From: a virus
IMG/VR virus record: IMGVR_UViG_3300032180_000023
Location: 1-37,348 of that record
Reading direction: 5' to 3' (one strand)
DNA: 37,348 nt
Within the stretch, counting starts at the first letter, position 1. Each line of letters opens with the position of its first letter. The notes beneath the pieces were generated by a model. That model saw only the letters and a program-made list of their open reading frames with translations, made no database searches and was not told the origin of the DNA. This document shows, in pieces, positions 23,565 to 31,122 of this stretch. The translations under genes were made by a program, and so were the position numbers.

Positions 23565-24076
23565 TGAGTCAAGCCGGTATTGCTAGTATCACTAAATCTT
23601 CTCCAAGTATACCGACTAGTTTTAATGGAGATTCTGGAACTGCTGTACCAGTTGGAAATGTACTTAATGTATTAGGTGCAAGCGCAAATTTTGTTACTGG
23701 TTCTGGTAATACTCTCACAGCTAGTTGGTTTAACTGGCAAACAGTTCCAGGAACATCTCAAGCGATTTCTAATAGGAACGCCTATATTTGCACAAATTCA
23801 AGCAAAACCACTTTTACGTTGCCTACAACTGCAGCTATTGGTGATTCGTTCTTAATTACATGTGATTCAACTGCAACATCTAGTCCACCATGGCAAATCA
23901 ATCAGAATGCCAACCAACAGATTCAATGTGGAAGAGCCGCTACCTCAGTTGGAGTTGGGGGAAGTTTAACAACAGTGGCTGCAAATAAATGTACTGTAAT
24001 CATTAGTTGTGTTCGAGCAAATACGATTTTTGCAATCACATCGTGTGATGTGATTAATGATTTAGCTTTTAGCTAG
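23564..24076 (+). CDS. Receptor-binding-type protein, MSQAGIAS family copy 1
   Basis: 170 residues. N-terminal module [20 protein letters not shown], then GTAVPVGNVLNVLGA (attachment module), followed by a beta-rich head (NRNAYICTNSSKTTFTLPTT and INQNANQQIQCG). A second gene at 24979 has the same module and a related head. This looks like a short fibre or tip subunit with a shared docking module and a variable head. Role inferred from modular design and position in the fibre cassette. Confidence 0.8.
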   Translation: MSQAGIASITKSSPSIPTSFNGDSGTAVPVGNVLNVLGASANFVTGSGNTLTASWFNWQTVPGTSQAISNRNAYICTNSSKTTFTLPTTAAIGDSFLITCDSTATSSPPWQINQNANQQIQCGRAATSVGVGGSLTTVAANKCTVIISCVRANTIFAITSCDVINDLAFS

Positions 24077-24084
24077 GAGACGAT

Positions 24085-24972
24085 ATGTCAAACTGCCCAG
24101 ATAACCATGTATACGCAAGATTGCTTAAACTTGAAGAGTATTGCATTTCGATACCTAGTTCAATTTCTGCTCTGATGAAAAGATTCGAAGATATAGATGC
24201 CAGATTCCGCGATCTGGATATTCTTCGAATCTCATTTCAGAATGCTTGCAAAGCATACGACGAACTAAAGCAAAAGCATGATCGTTTGTCACAAGAATTC
24301 CGTGAAAAGGATAAGAGCTGGGCAGATTGTTATGAGCAACTCGGCCATCGTCAAGATACCGTTCAGGAGCGTTTGGAAGAAAATTCCAAACTTGTAAAAC
24401 AGTTTGACATTGGTATGTTTGCGCTGAGAACTGCCCTTGAATCTGTCACCAAAGATGTAACTCTCCATGCTCACAGAATACCTGAAGTGGAAAAAAGTCT
24501 TGCTATAGTCACCAAACGTGCCTCAGATCTTTTCCAAGAAATCGAAGTTCTCCATAAACATGCGGATTGGACACAATCTACCTTTGCACGTCATCAGGAA
24601 CTTATCGATTCACGATACCAATCCATTTGCGAAAAAAACAAAACCCTCGATAACGCTATCTTGAAGGCAAATCAAGATGCAAATGCCTCCTCAGATAGAT
24701 TGAATGCCTTTGCAGGTCAGGTACAAGACCGTTTTATCGCATTATCTAATCAACTTGGCCAAGAAATTGAATCTTTACAAAATGCCCTCAAATCTATACC
24801 ACAGTTAGATACGAATGCTGTGAAGGCAGATGTAATGAAAAAGATAGATTCGGTTGTGCTAGACATTGAAAACACGGTATTAAGATCTAAGAACAACGAG
24901 TCGTCGATCAAGGTACTCGAGAAGAAAGTAGAGAACATCTATTTGCATTTGAAAAAATCAGAACTTGCGTGA
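24085..24972 (+). CDS. Long coiled-coil protein
   Basis: 295 residues, nearly all helical and charged, with heptads from about residue 8 to the end (for example LKQKHDRLSQEFREKDKSWA, and SIKVLEKKVENIYLHLKK). No signal or membrane segment. It lies between two paralogous MSQAGIAS genes, which suggests an extended stalk or assembly factor for one of them. AGGAGAC precedes ATG 24085. Contains one copy of the 17-nt motif at 24393, here within coding sequence. Confidence 0.8.
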   Translation: MSNCPDNHVYARLLKLEEYCISIPSSISALMKRFEDIDARFRDLDILRISFQNACKAYDELKQKHDRLSQEFREKDKSWADCYEQLGHRQDTVQERLEENSKLVKQFDIGMFALRTALESVTKDVTLHAHRIPEVEKSLAIVTKRASDLFQEIEVLHKHADWTQSTFARHQELIDSRYQSICEKNKTLDNAILKANQDANASSDRLNAFAGQVQDRFIALSNQLGQEIESLQNALKSIPQLDTNAVKADVMKKIDSVVLDIENTVLRSKNNESSIKVLEKKVENIYLHLKKSELA

Positions 24973-24978
24973 GGCATA

Positions 24979-25479
24979 ATGAGTCAGGCAGGCATTGCAA
25001 GTATCACGAAAGCCGTTCCTAGCATACCTACGAGCTTTGTCACAGATAATGGTACCGCAGTTCCAGCAGGAAACGTTCTGGATGTAAATGGTGGCCCTGG
25101 TGTCACAACATTCGGTAGCGGAAACCAAATCCTCATTGACGTGGTTACTACAGGATTTACCTGGAATATTGTAACGAGCGCAAATAATACAGTGCAAATA
25201 GTGAAAGAAAATGGATATATATGTAACGGAGTTTCAAACGTAATCTTCCTTTTGCCTCCTACGCCATCTGTAGGGGATACTTTTAAAATTCTTCGCAATA
25301 GTGCAAACTTTCAAATAACTCAAAATGCTTCGCAACAAATCAGAGTAGGTTCACAAATTACCACAGCTACGACTGGCACATTGACGTCAAATAACGCTGG
25401 TGATGCTGTAGAAGTAGTTTATATTGGAAGTAACGTATTTATGTCAAGTTCTGTTATAGGTACGTTAACTAAAACTTAA
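24979..25479 (+). CDS. Receptor-binding-type protein, MSQAGIAS family copy 2
   Basis: 166 residues, paralogue of the 23564 product. The first 37 residues are almost the same ([34 protein letters not shown]). The rest is more diverged but keeps the layout [20 protein letters not shown]...GDTFKILRN...[12 protein letters not shown]. It starts 6 bp after the long coiled-coil gene. Probably an alternative or partner tip protein. Confidence 0.8.
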   Translation: MSQAGIASITKAVPSIPTSFVTDNGTAVPAGNVLDVNGGPGVTTFGSGNQILIDVVTTGFTWNIVTSANNTVQIVKENGYICNGVSNVIFLLPPTPSVGDTFKILRNSANFQITQNASQQIRVGSQITTATTGTLTSNNAGDAVEVVYIGSNVFMSSSVIGTLTKT

Positions 25480-25487
25480 GGATAGGT

Positions 25488-26450
25488 ATGTCGACACCAG
25501 CTAATTCACTCAATATTAGTCAAACTGGATTGGTTAATTTTGATGGAACAGCGACTTTTACTGGTGTAACAGTCACTCAGCATGATTTACTGGTAGGAGC
25601 AGCCTCTAACAGTATTACAAGCGTAGCACCATCTGCAACATCTGGTGTGCCTGTTATTTCACAAGGTGCAGCTGCTGATCCTACTTTTGGTACTGCTGTA
25701 GTGGCAGGTGGAGGGACAGGGCGCACAACGTTGACGAACCATGGCGTGTTAGTTGGCGCAGGAACTACTGCTATAACACAGCTTGCTGCAGGTAGTGCAG
25801 GACAGGTTCTACAATCAGGCGGGGCATCTGCAGATCCTGCTTATTCAACGGCTACGTATCCTAGCACTGCTGGTACTGCTGGAAATATTTTAAAATCAGA
25901 TGGAACAAACTTTGTTTCTTCATCACCGGCTAGTTCAGGAGCATCGTGGGTACTTATACAATCACAACCTGCTTCTAATTCAACATCAATAAGTTTTACA
26001 ACTGGTATAACTTCTACATATAATACTTATGTTTTCTTAATATCGAATGTTGTTCCAGCAAGTAGTGGTTCTAGTTTAAATATGCAATTTAGTTCCACTG
26101 GTGGTTCTAGTTACATTAACTCAGGATATCAGTCTGGAGTCACTACTACAGCTTATAATTCAACAACGGTAGCAAACACCAACTCTACGTCTCAATTAAG
26201 AATTACAGGTGGTATAAATACTAGTGGCCTTGGTTTGGCATCAGCTAATTTTACCATACAAAATGTCACAGTTGGTGCTAACATTACATGGTGTGGAACG
26301 GGAATGTATAACAATGGAAATAACGTTGCTGCTTTGACATTAATAGCCGGTGGTCTGACAAATAGTAGCGTTATTAATGCTTTTCAATTTTCTATGAGTA
26401 GTGGTAATATCTCTTCTGGAACCTTTACTTTATATGGAATTTTAGAATGA
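25488..26450 (+). CDS. Tail fibre protein with C-terminal beta head
   Basis: 320 residues. The first half carries typical fibre repeats (VVAGGGTGRTTLTNHGVLVG, AGTAGNILKSDGTNFVSSSP), ending near residue 150. The second half (WVLIQSQPASNSTSISFTTG onward, with TYNTYVFLISNVVPASSGSS) is a jelly-roll-like head seen in many phage fibre C-termini. Likely the main host-recognition fibre of the cassette. Its stop overlaps the start of the lipoprotein gene (ATGA at 26447). Confidence 0.88.
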   Translation: MSTPANSLNISQTGLVNFDGTATFTGVTVTQHDLLVGAASNSITSVAPSATSGVPVISQGAAADPTFGTAVVAGGGTGRTTLTNHGVLVGAGTTAITQLAAGSAGQVLQSGGASADPAYSTATYPSTAGTAGNILKSDGTNFVSSSPASSGASWVLIQSQPASNSTSISFTTGITSTYNTYVFLISNVVPASSGSSLNMQFSSTGGSSYINSGYQSGVTTTAYNSTTVANTNSTSQLRITGGINTSGLGLASANFTIQNVTVGANITWCGTGMYNNGNNVAALTLIAGGLTNSSVINAFQFSMSSGNISSGTFTLYGILE

Positions 26451-26629
26451 AAAAGTTTATTTATATCATCTTCCCCTTTATCACTGGGTGTATAACGATC
26501 AATCAAACTGACACCCACGGAGTTGCAAAAGATGTCGGCACTGAGACGCCTACGACTGAAGTACAAGTTGATCCTGATCCGGCTGTCAAGGCACTTAACC
26601 CAATCGACAGCCTCCTGGGGGGTAAGTGA
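26447..26629 (+). CDS. Small lipoprotein, copy 1
   Basis: 60 residues. MKKFIYIIFPFITGC is a classical short signal with lipobox-like ITGC (Cys 15), so the mature protein would be lipid-anchored in the envelope. The rest is hydrophilic and Pro/Thr/Asp-rich (TETPTTEVQVDPDPAV). Size and type suit an o-spanin or an exclusion lipoprotein. A related sequence follows directly at 26626. Both start and end overlap neighbours, indicating coupled translation with the fibre gene. Confidence 0.78.
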   Translation: MKKFIYIIFPFITGCITINQTDTHGVAKDVGTETPTTEVQVDPDPAVKALNPIDSLLGGK

Positions 26630-26784
26630 AGCCTCTTTTTTTTTGCTTATGCTTCTTCTTTCATTCATGTACCTTTTCTCTAACCAACATAAAAACCTGT
26701 GGCCAGACGACTGATGTAGGTAAGACAAATGCCGCCACACACGTCGAAGCTGATGCACAGATACCTGTGAGCGTACATCCTTGA
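26626..26784 (+). CDS. Small lipoprotein-like protein, copy 2
   Basis: 52 residues from GTG 26626 (GTGA overlap with the preceding stop). Hydrophobic front MKPLFFCLCFFFHSC, then a mature part CGQTTDVGKTNAATHVEADA that parallels the DTHGVAKDVGTETPTTEVQV of the preceding protein, so the two look like diverged tandem copies. The lipobox (FHSC) is poorer than in copy 1. It ends in TTGA, overlapping the next start. Confidence 0.65.
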   Translation: MKPLFFCLCFFFHSCTFSLTNIKTCGQTTDVGKTNAATHVEADAQIPVSVHP

Positions 26785-26978
26785 AAAGGACTTGCAAAGG
26801 CCTATATTATTATTGTTGTTTTCATTGCTATAGAGATTTCATATGTGATGAAAGACTAAGAGATGCCTTCTGTTGGCAGTGTGGGGACCCTTTACAGGTC
26901 TTTATAAGATCGGATCAGAGTGAATTCATGAGGGAGTATACAACCAAAGATGACAGCACCGAAAAAAACGATCAGTGA
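26781..26978 (+). CDS. Zinc-ribbon microprotein
   Basis: 65 residues from TTG 26781, overlapping the previous stop. CFHC and CWQC (residues 13-16 and 31-34) spaced as in zinc ribbons, followed by GDPLQVFIRSDQSEF. A single zinc site is likely. Such small ribbons often bind nucleic acid or other proteins, but no specific role can be assigned. The unusual TTG start is supported by the chain of stop-start overlaps. Confidence 0.65.
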   Translation: MKRTCKGLYYYCCFHCYRDFICDERLRDAFCWQCGDPLQVFIRSDQSEFMREYTTKDDSTEKNDQ

Positions 26979-27123
26979 TTCAAAGCCTCTTGATTGGAAT
27001 ACTCTTGAGCAGCATGAGAAGGCATTTTATTTCAAACCACCACCATCATTGCCTTCTAAGGAAAAGTTCGATAGACTTGTGCAACATCTCATGAAGATTG
27101 AAGAGGAGAATAAGAAGAAGTGA
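26950..27123 (+). CDS. Small hypothetical protein, 57 aa
   Basis: 57 residues: MTAPKKTISDSKPLDWNTLE, YFKPPPSLPSKEKFDRLVQH, ending in a Lys/Glu-rich helix. It overlaps the zinc-ribbon gene by 29 bases and the next gene by 4 (GTGA). Ribosome binding is weak (GGGAG 13 nt upstream). No domain recognised; judged real from composition and tight packing. Confidence 0.6.
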   Translation: MTAPKKTISDSKPLDWNTLEQHEKAFYFKPPPSLPSKEKFDRLVQHLMKIEEENKKK

Positions 27124-27323
27124 GCGATGTACTGAAGGACTTTTTCTACATATGCCCTGAATGCGGCTCATTCTCATTCACCGATAAGGATAAGAAGAAT
27201 AAAGAGTGTATTGACTGTGGTGGATGGTATCAGGTTTATCAAAGAGAGACGGTTCACGAGGGAGACTATCCAACAAATAAAGTTATTTCTTCTCTTGACA
27301 ACAAATCACGAAATTTAAGATAA
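27120..27323 (+). CDS. Zinc-ribbon microprotein, second
   Basis: 67 residues from GTG 27120, which overlaps the previous stop. CPEC and CIDC (residues 12-15 and 30-33) form a zinc ribbon with GSFSFTDKDKKNKE between. It resembles the 26781 product in ribbon spacing. Ends 29 bp before the bidirectional terminator at 27353. Function unknown. Confidence 0.72.
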   Translation: MSDVLKDFFYICPECGSFSFTDKDKKNKECIDCGGWYQVYQRETVHEGDYPTNKVISSLDNKSRNLR

Positions 27324-27352
27324 TTATACGAGTCCGATAATCATGGTTATGT

Positions 27353-27376
27353 TGTACAGTAGTTTTCTACTGTACA
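27353..27376. terminator. Bidirectional terminator hairpin
   Basis: Perfect 10-bp stem TGTACAGTAG (27353-27362) with CTACTGTACA (27367-27376) and a TTTT loop, between the convergent 27323 and 27367 gene ends. The minus-strand gene stops inside the hairpin. No long T run follows, but a stem this strong with a tetraloop is a likely stop for both directions. Confidence 0.65.
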
Positions 27377-27651
27377 TACAACAAGTCCTTGCGTAACTGA
27401 ATCATAAGCTGAAACTGCTTTTTGTCAAACTTTTCACAGTCTGCACCGAGCATATCAACGATCTCATCTGAAAATTCTTTCAGAAGGCTTATCTGTGAGT
27501 ACAACTCACATGCTATGTTCATCCACAAAACTTCTTCGTGTTCATAATCTTTTGACTCAATCATTTCCACCCAAGTGCCTGTAAGCGTATCAGCCATGAT
27601 CATATCGTTATGGTATTTCTCAAGCAGTCTTTTTCTTTCACCTTTTTTCAT
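27367..27651 (-). CDS. Hypothetical protein, 94 aa
   Basis: 94 residues, all-helical by appearance, acidic in the middle (MIESKDYEHEEVLWMNIACE) and rich in Lys at the N-terminus. No motif recognised. It stands alone on the minus strand and is divergent from the helicase gene with only 36 bp between starts, so regulatory sites for both must overlap. Confidence 0.75.
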   Translation of the reverse strand: MKKGERKRLLEKYHNDMIMADTLTGTWVEMIESKDYEHEEVLWMNIACELYSQISLLKEFSDEIVDMLGADCEKFDKKQFQLMIQLRKDLLYVQ

Positions 27652-27687
27652 TGTCTAAAATCCTCCTTAGGATCCATAATCCCATCT

Positions 27688-28971
27688 ATGAAACTTCGTA
27701 CATACCAACGTGAAGCCGTTGATAGCGTTATCAATGGTGTCAAAAGAGCGAATTTATCGCAACTGCTAATTTTACCTACAGGATCTGGAAAAACAGTTAT
27801 CTTCTCAACAATTGCTCGAGAACTAGGTTTGAAGCCATTTATTGTTTCGCATACCTGCGAACTGAAGAGACAAAATATGAAAACGTGTCGTCAGGTATTA
27901 AAAAAAGACGATTTCTTGTCGGAGACCATCCAATGGGCATTTCGTCAAAAGAACATAGAGCAGATAAAATCGCAAGAGTTCGATATGTTAATAGTTGATG
28001 AGGCTCACCATGCATGCTCAAGGTCATATAACGAACTCATCGACCATTTTAAGAAAGAGAAAAAACTTGTTTTAGGATGCACTGCCACCCCTTTTCGAAA
28101 TGATAACCAGTCAATAGAAGAAATTTTCCCTTACATAGCTTATTCAAGAAAGATCACTGATCTAATCAGAGAAGGCTATTTATGCGATATTAAAGGTTTT
28201 AGGGTTATGACACACACCGACCTCTCTAAGGTCAGCGTTGTCCGTGGTGAATATAATCTCACTGAGCTCGAACATGTCATCAACACAGAAAACAGAAATG
28301 ACCTTATCTGTGAATCATACAAAAAAATTCTCAAAGATAAGAAAACAGTGGTTTTTTGTGTATCGATATTTCATTCGGAACGAGTCGCAGAACACTTTAG
28401 GAAGAAGTCTTATAGATGTGCAGCTATTCATGGTGAACTTTCGAAAGAAGAGAGAGAAAGAATATTAAAAGAATTTCGCTCAGGTAAGATTCAAATACTG
28501 ACAAATTGTCAGCTTTTAACCGAGGGGTTTGATGAGCCTTCTATAGAAGCTCTTATGATGGCAAGACCTACAAAAAGTGCATCGCTTTACATTCAAATGA
28601 TTGGACGAGGTCTAAGACTTTATCCAGATAAGAAAAAATGTATCGTAGTAGAATTAACAGATAATGACCATGACATTTGCAGCTTTCCCACTATGATTAC
28701 CGGAATAAACTGTGATGATGAATTATTTGATAAGTTTAAATCAGATGATAGCTTAACTGATTTGGATGGAAAAATAAAACACGAGCATTTTGGTAAAAAA
28801 ATAATCATCAAGGAAATGAATTTCATAAAAAAGTACTCTAAGAACTTTACTGAAAAGGCCACTCATAGTCAAAAAATTATAATGAAAGAACTTGGTATTA
28901 ATTTTATTGAGCCACTTTCATATGAGATTGCTGAAATCATTATAAACAACCACTTAAAGAGGATCACATAA
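27688..28971 (+). CDS. SF2 DNA/RNA helicase
   Basis: 427 residues from ATG 27688. Motif I PTGSGKT (residues 30-36), II VDEAHHA (103-109), III GCTATPF, IV VVFCVSIFHSERVAEHF, V TNCQLLTEGFDEP, VI QMIGRGLR. This is the full set for a superfamily 2 (SSL2/UvrB-like) ATP-dependent helicase. Phages use these in replication or recombination. The C-terminal 100 residues are Lys-rich and specific to this protein. The stop overlaps the ATG of the integrase-like gene (TAATG). No good ribosome binding site is visible before the start. Confidence 0.93.
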   Translation: MKLRTYQREAVDSVINGVKRANLSQLLILPTGSGKTVIFSTIARELGLKPFIVSHTCELKRQNMKTCRQVLKKDDFLSETIQWAFRQKNIEQIKSQEFDMLIVDEAHHACSRSYNELIDHFKKEKKLVLGCTATPFRNDNQSIEEIFPYIAYSRKITDLIREGYLCDIKGFRVMTHTDLSKVSVVRGEYNLTELEHVINTENRNDLICESYKKILKDKKTVVFCVSIFHSERVAEHFRKKSYRCAAIHGELSKEERERILKEFRSGKIQILTNCQLLTEGFDEPSIEALMMARPTKSASLYIQMIGRGLRLYPDKKKCIVVELTDNDHDICSFPTMITGINCDDELFDKFKSDDSLTDLDGKIKHEHFGKKIIIKEMNFIKKYSKNFTEKATHSQKIIMKELGINFIEPLSYEIAEIIINNHLKRIT

Positions 28972-29603
28972 TGTCGAGAATCGAAAAAAGAAAATTAAAA
29001 AATGGGACTATTTCTTTTAGAGTTGCAATCAGAAAGAAAGGTTTTCCATTACAAAGTGCTACTTTTAGGGATCTAGAAACTGCAAAAGCATGGGCACACC
29101 AAGTAGAATCTAATCTTGTAAATGTCAAAAACTTCAAAATTTTAGAAAAATCTAAGTCGAATTTAAATTTTTCATCCGTGATAGAAAGATATAAGGAGGA
29201 GATAATTCCAAAACTAAATCCCGATGGACAGAAAAAAAGATCCTCTCAATTAGATGAGTGGGTAAATTCTTTTGGAAATGTCTCATTAGACAAAGTTGAT
29301 AAAGATTTTATAGAGAAAGTTCTCAATGAAAAATCAAAGGAGATTACCAGATACAATACACCAGTTACAGGAGCGACTCTTCAAAGAAAACTGGCTGCCC
29401 TATCGCATGTTTTCACAATTTGCATTGTTAAATGGGGTTACTTAAAAGAAAATCCATGTCAGTTCATTGTGCGACCTGGCACAAAAAACATTAGAGTAAG
29501 ACAGCTAACAAGACCAATTGATATAGAAGATGTTTTGTGGTTCTTATCAGAAAGAGGATTTTCGGAATCTGAATTGAATAAAATTAGAGATAAAGCATCA
29601 TGA
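28971..29603 (+). CDS. Tyrosine-recombinase-like protein lacking the catalytic domain
   Basis: 210 residues. The N-terminus (IEKRKLKNGTISFRVAIRKK, GFPLQSATFRDLETAKAWA) is the arm-type DNA-binding domain of phage integrases. Residues 60-185 are the SAM-like core-binding domain (YKEEIIPKL, LQRKLAALSHVFTICIVKWGY, NPCQFIVRPG). The protein stops where the catalytic R-H-R-Y domain should begin, and no frame downstream continues it. So it can probably bind DNA but not recombine. Either a decayed integrase or a regulator built from one. It is translationally coupled to the helicase. Confidence 0.85.
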   Translation: MSRIEKRKLKNGTISFRVAIRKKGFPLQSATFRDLETAKAWAHQVESNLVNVKNFKILEKSKSNLNFSSVIERYKEEIIPKLNPDGQKKRSSQLDEWVNSFGNVSLDKVDKDFIEKVLNEKSKEITRYNTPVTGATLQRKLAALSHVFTICIVKWGYLKENPCQFIVRPGTKNIRVRQLTRPIDIEDVLWFLSERGFSESELNKIRDKAS

Positions 29604-29870
29604 AATTCCGTCCTTCTCATCAACTTCCCTTAAGTACTTTGTCTTCTCAAGACACTTTGTCTTTATCCTGTCCAAAGAATATGAATGCCCTCTGTCCTCG
29701 ATATACATGTGCAAGGTCATTGCTAAGCAATTGACTAATATCTCTAACATCATATCAATTTGTGAGTTGTCTGCTTCATAAGGAGGCTCTCCAACTATGT
29801 TCTTATGGAGGGTCTTCATAATCGTCATCTGAAGCTCAAAGGAGTCTTGGTTGTCTTCATTGATTTGCAT
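29598..29870 (-). CDS. Hypothetical protein, 90 aa
   Basis: 90 residues, helical, acidic start (MQINEDNQDSFELQMTIMKT) and a middle hydrophobic helix IDMMLEILVNCLAMTLHMYI that looks more like a packed helix than a membrane span. Last gene of the long minus-strand operon. It converges with the integrase-like gene, the two stops overlapping. Overlaps the upstream gene by 14 bases. No family recognised. Confidence 0.75.
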   Translation of the reverse strand: MQINEDNQDSFELQMTIMKTLHKNIVGEPPYEADNSQIDMMLEILVNCLAMTLHMYIEDRGHSYSLDRIKTKCLEKTKYLREVDEKDGIS

Positions 29871-30144
29871 CTTGGTCTTCCTTACGCCATATCTGAATCA
29901 TCTTAGCAACATCTTTTGCTATAGTCCCATCCTCTTCGATTAGGAAGAGCTTTCCGTGCCTTAGATTCCATTTTGCTGGTACTTCAGGAAAAGTAATGTC
30001 AGACTTACCCACGGCCCATACTTTGAATTCCTGTGCCAACTTTTCGGCACCAAGGACTTCAATAAGAAACTCATCCAAATTGTAACACTTTTCTTCTTTC
30101 TCAAATTCAAACATCTCTTCGTTAATGCTATTTGGTGGTGTCAT
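29857..30144 (-). CDS. Hypothetical protein, 95 aa
   Basis: 95 residues: NLDEFLIEVLGAEKLAQEFK, VPAKWNLRHGKLFLIEEDGT, ending in DVAKMIQIWRKEDQ. Mixed alpha/beta and soluble. Overlaps the previous gene by 17 bases, fitting an operon of coupled small genes. No family recognised. Confidence 0.75.
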   Translation of the reverse strand: MTPPNSINEEMFEFEKEEKCYNLDEFLIEVLGAEKLAQEFKVWAVGKSDITFPEVPAKWNLRHGKLFLIEEDGTIAKDVAKMIQIWRKEDQDANQ

Positions 30145-30406
30145 TGTTCTTCTCTAGTTCTTTGATTCTTCTGTCTTCACGAAATTGTTTTAGAGCGACA
30201 AATGTTCCGAATCTGATGTTGTCAAATGTTATTTCAAGTAAATACTTGACTTCACCATCATCCTGATCTTTTGTAAGATGAGCCACTAAGTTTACATAGG
30301 CATTCAGTATCATTTCCAATGCCGATTTTGGAGGAAACTGTTGTAGATAATCAATGATGTTAACAGTACCTTCGTGTATATCGAGCAAGTCATCCGGTGG
30401 TATCAT
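30128..30406 (-). CDS. Hypothetical protein, 92 aa
   Basis: 92 residues from ATG 30406 (MIPPDDLLDIHEGTVNIIDY), helical with an acidic N-terminus and a Lys/Arg/Glu C-terminus. ATG 30406 is preferred to an in-frame TTG at 30439 because GGAAA lies 7 nt upstream and it overlaps the previous gene only by 17 bases. Function unknown. Confidence 0.7.
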   Translation of the reverse strand: MIPPDDLLDIHEGTVNIIDYLQQFPPKSALEMILNAYVNLVAHLTKDQDDGEVKYLLEITFDNIRFGTFVALKQFREDRRIKELEKNNDTTK

Positions 30407-30608
30407 TTGATACTTTCCATTGTTTGATTTTCCCTTCAATCCAAATCTTTATATGGTCGGGAGCATACTTCACCATATGCCAACGACCATCTAATTTGAA
30501 CATTTCTATACCATCGTCTGTGGCATTAGGTTTCAAATAGTTTATATCTGTGACCCTTCCGTCTCCAAAAAGTTTATTCATACCATCAATGATATCGTCT
30601 TTAGTCAT
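30390..30608 (-). CDS. Hypothetical protein, 72 aa
   Basis: 72 residues: MTKDDIIDGMNKLFGDGRVT, then GIEMFKLDGRWHMVKYAPDH and IWIEGKIKQWKV. Small alpha-beta fold with a Trp-rich strand region. Its ATG overlaps the stop of the 32-aa membrane microprotein (ATGA at 30608). No family recognised. Confidence 0.75.
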   Translation of the reverse strand: MTKDDIIDGMNKLFGDGRVTDINYLKPNATDDGIEMFKLDGRWHMVKYAPDHIKIWIEGKIKQWKVSNDTTG

Positions 30609-30703
30609 TTGATTTCCCTAGTGGTTTTATGCTCATATAGTAAGATTGTAAGGCCTATCACCATAGGCAAAAACAGCCATAGGGAAATCAAAAGGAATAT
30701 CAT
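30605..30703 (-). CDS. Single-pass membrane microprotein, 32 aa
   Basis: MIFLLISLWLFLPMVIGLTI then LLYEHKTTREIK: one transmembrane helix with a short charged cytoplasmic tail. It fits the space between two genes, with a 4-base overlap downstream and AAGGAG about 10 nt upstream. Its place in an early operon argues against a lysis role. Host-membrane takeover or exclusion is possible. Confidence 0.65.
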   Translation of the reverse strand: MIFLLISLWLFLPMVIGLTILLYEHKTTREIK

Positions 30704-30707
30704 GGTT

Positions 30708-30968
30708 TTACTCTCCTTCGAGAAACCAACCATTATCACATTTATGAATTCCTCGTATAGGGGTGAGATTTAAATTGTCAATGTTGACTAGGTAACTTGT
30801 CCTACAATGTGGACAGTGAAAAGTCCACTCATAACTTGTCGTTGTGTCGTAATCGAGATCTATGGATTCAGAATCAGAACTTTCATCCCAAGCACAGCCT
30901 TGTTCGGCAAATGCTATGGTTGATATAAAGACTGCTAGTATGGCAAATTTTTTAGTGAAAATTTTCAT
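30708..30968 (-). CDS. Secreted small protein with zinc-ribbon-like cysteines
   Basis: 86 residues from ATG 30968. MKIFTKKFAILAVFISTIAF followed by A-E-Q is a clean Sec signal peptide with cleavage near residue 21. The mature part is acidic (DESSDSESIDLDYDTTT) and then has CPHC and a later HKCDNG, a possible metal or disulfide site. An early-expressed exported phage protein suggests envelope modification or superinfection exclusion. The longer ORF from 31040 is rejected as the signal begins at 30968. Confidence 0.75.
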   Translation of the reverse strand: MKIFTKKFAILAVFISTIAFAEQGCAWDESSDSESIDLDYDTTTSYEWTFHCPHCRTSYLVNIDNLNLTPIRGIHKCDNGWFLEGE

Positions 30969-30996
30969 TTCGCACCACCCTTTTTTGATATGTTCT

Positions 30997-31122
30997 TTAT
31001 AACTCGACAACAAGATAATCCTCATAGTCGAAGGAATCACTCTCCCAAATGATTTCCTGTGTTATCCTCGCTGCCCCATAAGCGATCAAAATGACCATCA
31101 ACATGATAGCCAAAGTGATCAC
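30997..31122 (-). CDS. Membrane microprotein, 41 aa
   Basis: From GTG 31122, which overlaps the upstream lipoprotein stop (GTGA): an N-terminal transmembrane helix (ITLAIMLMVILIAYGAARIT) and an acidic end (WESDSFDYEDYLVVEL). A longer reading to ATG 31194 would overlap the lipoprotein by 76 bases and is less likely. Function unknown; neighbour of two other exported proteins. Confidence 0.6.
   Translation of the reverse strand: MITLAIMLMVILIAYGAARITQEIIWESDSFDYEDYLVVEL

Noticed and set aside
26384-26797. A 137-codon minus-strand ORF over the lipoprotein genes
   Set aside because: No ribosome site, antisense-like composition, and the plus-strand chain of overlapping starts with a lipobox explains the region better.
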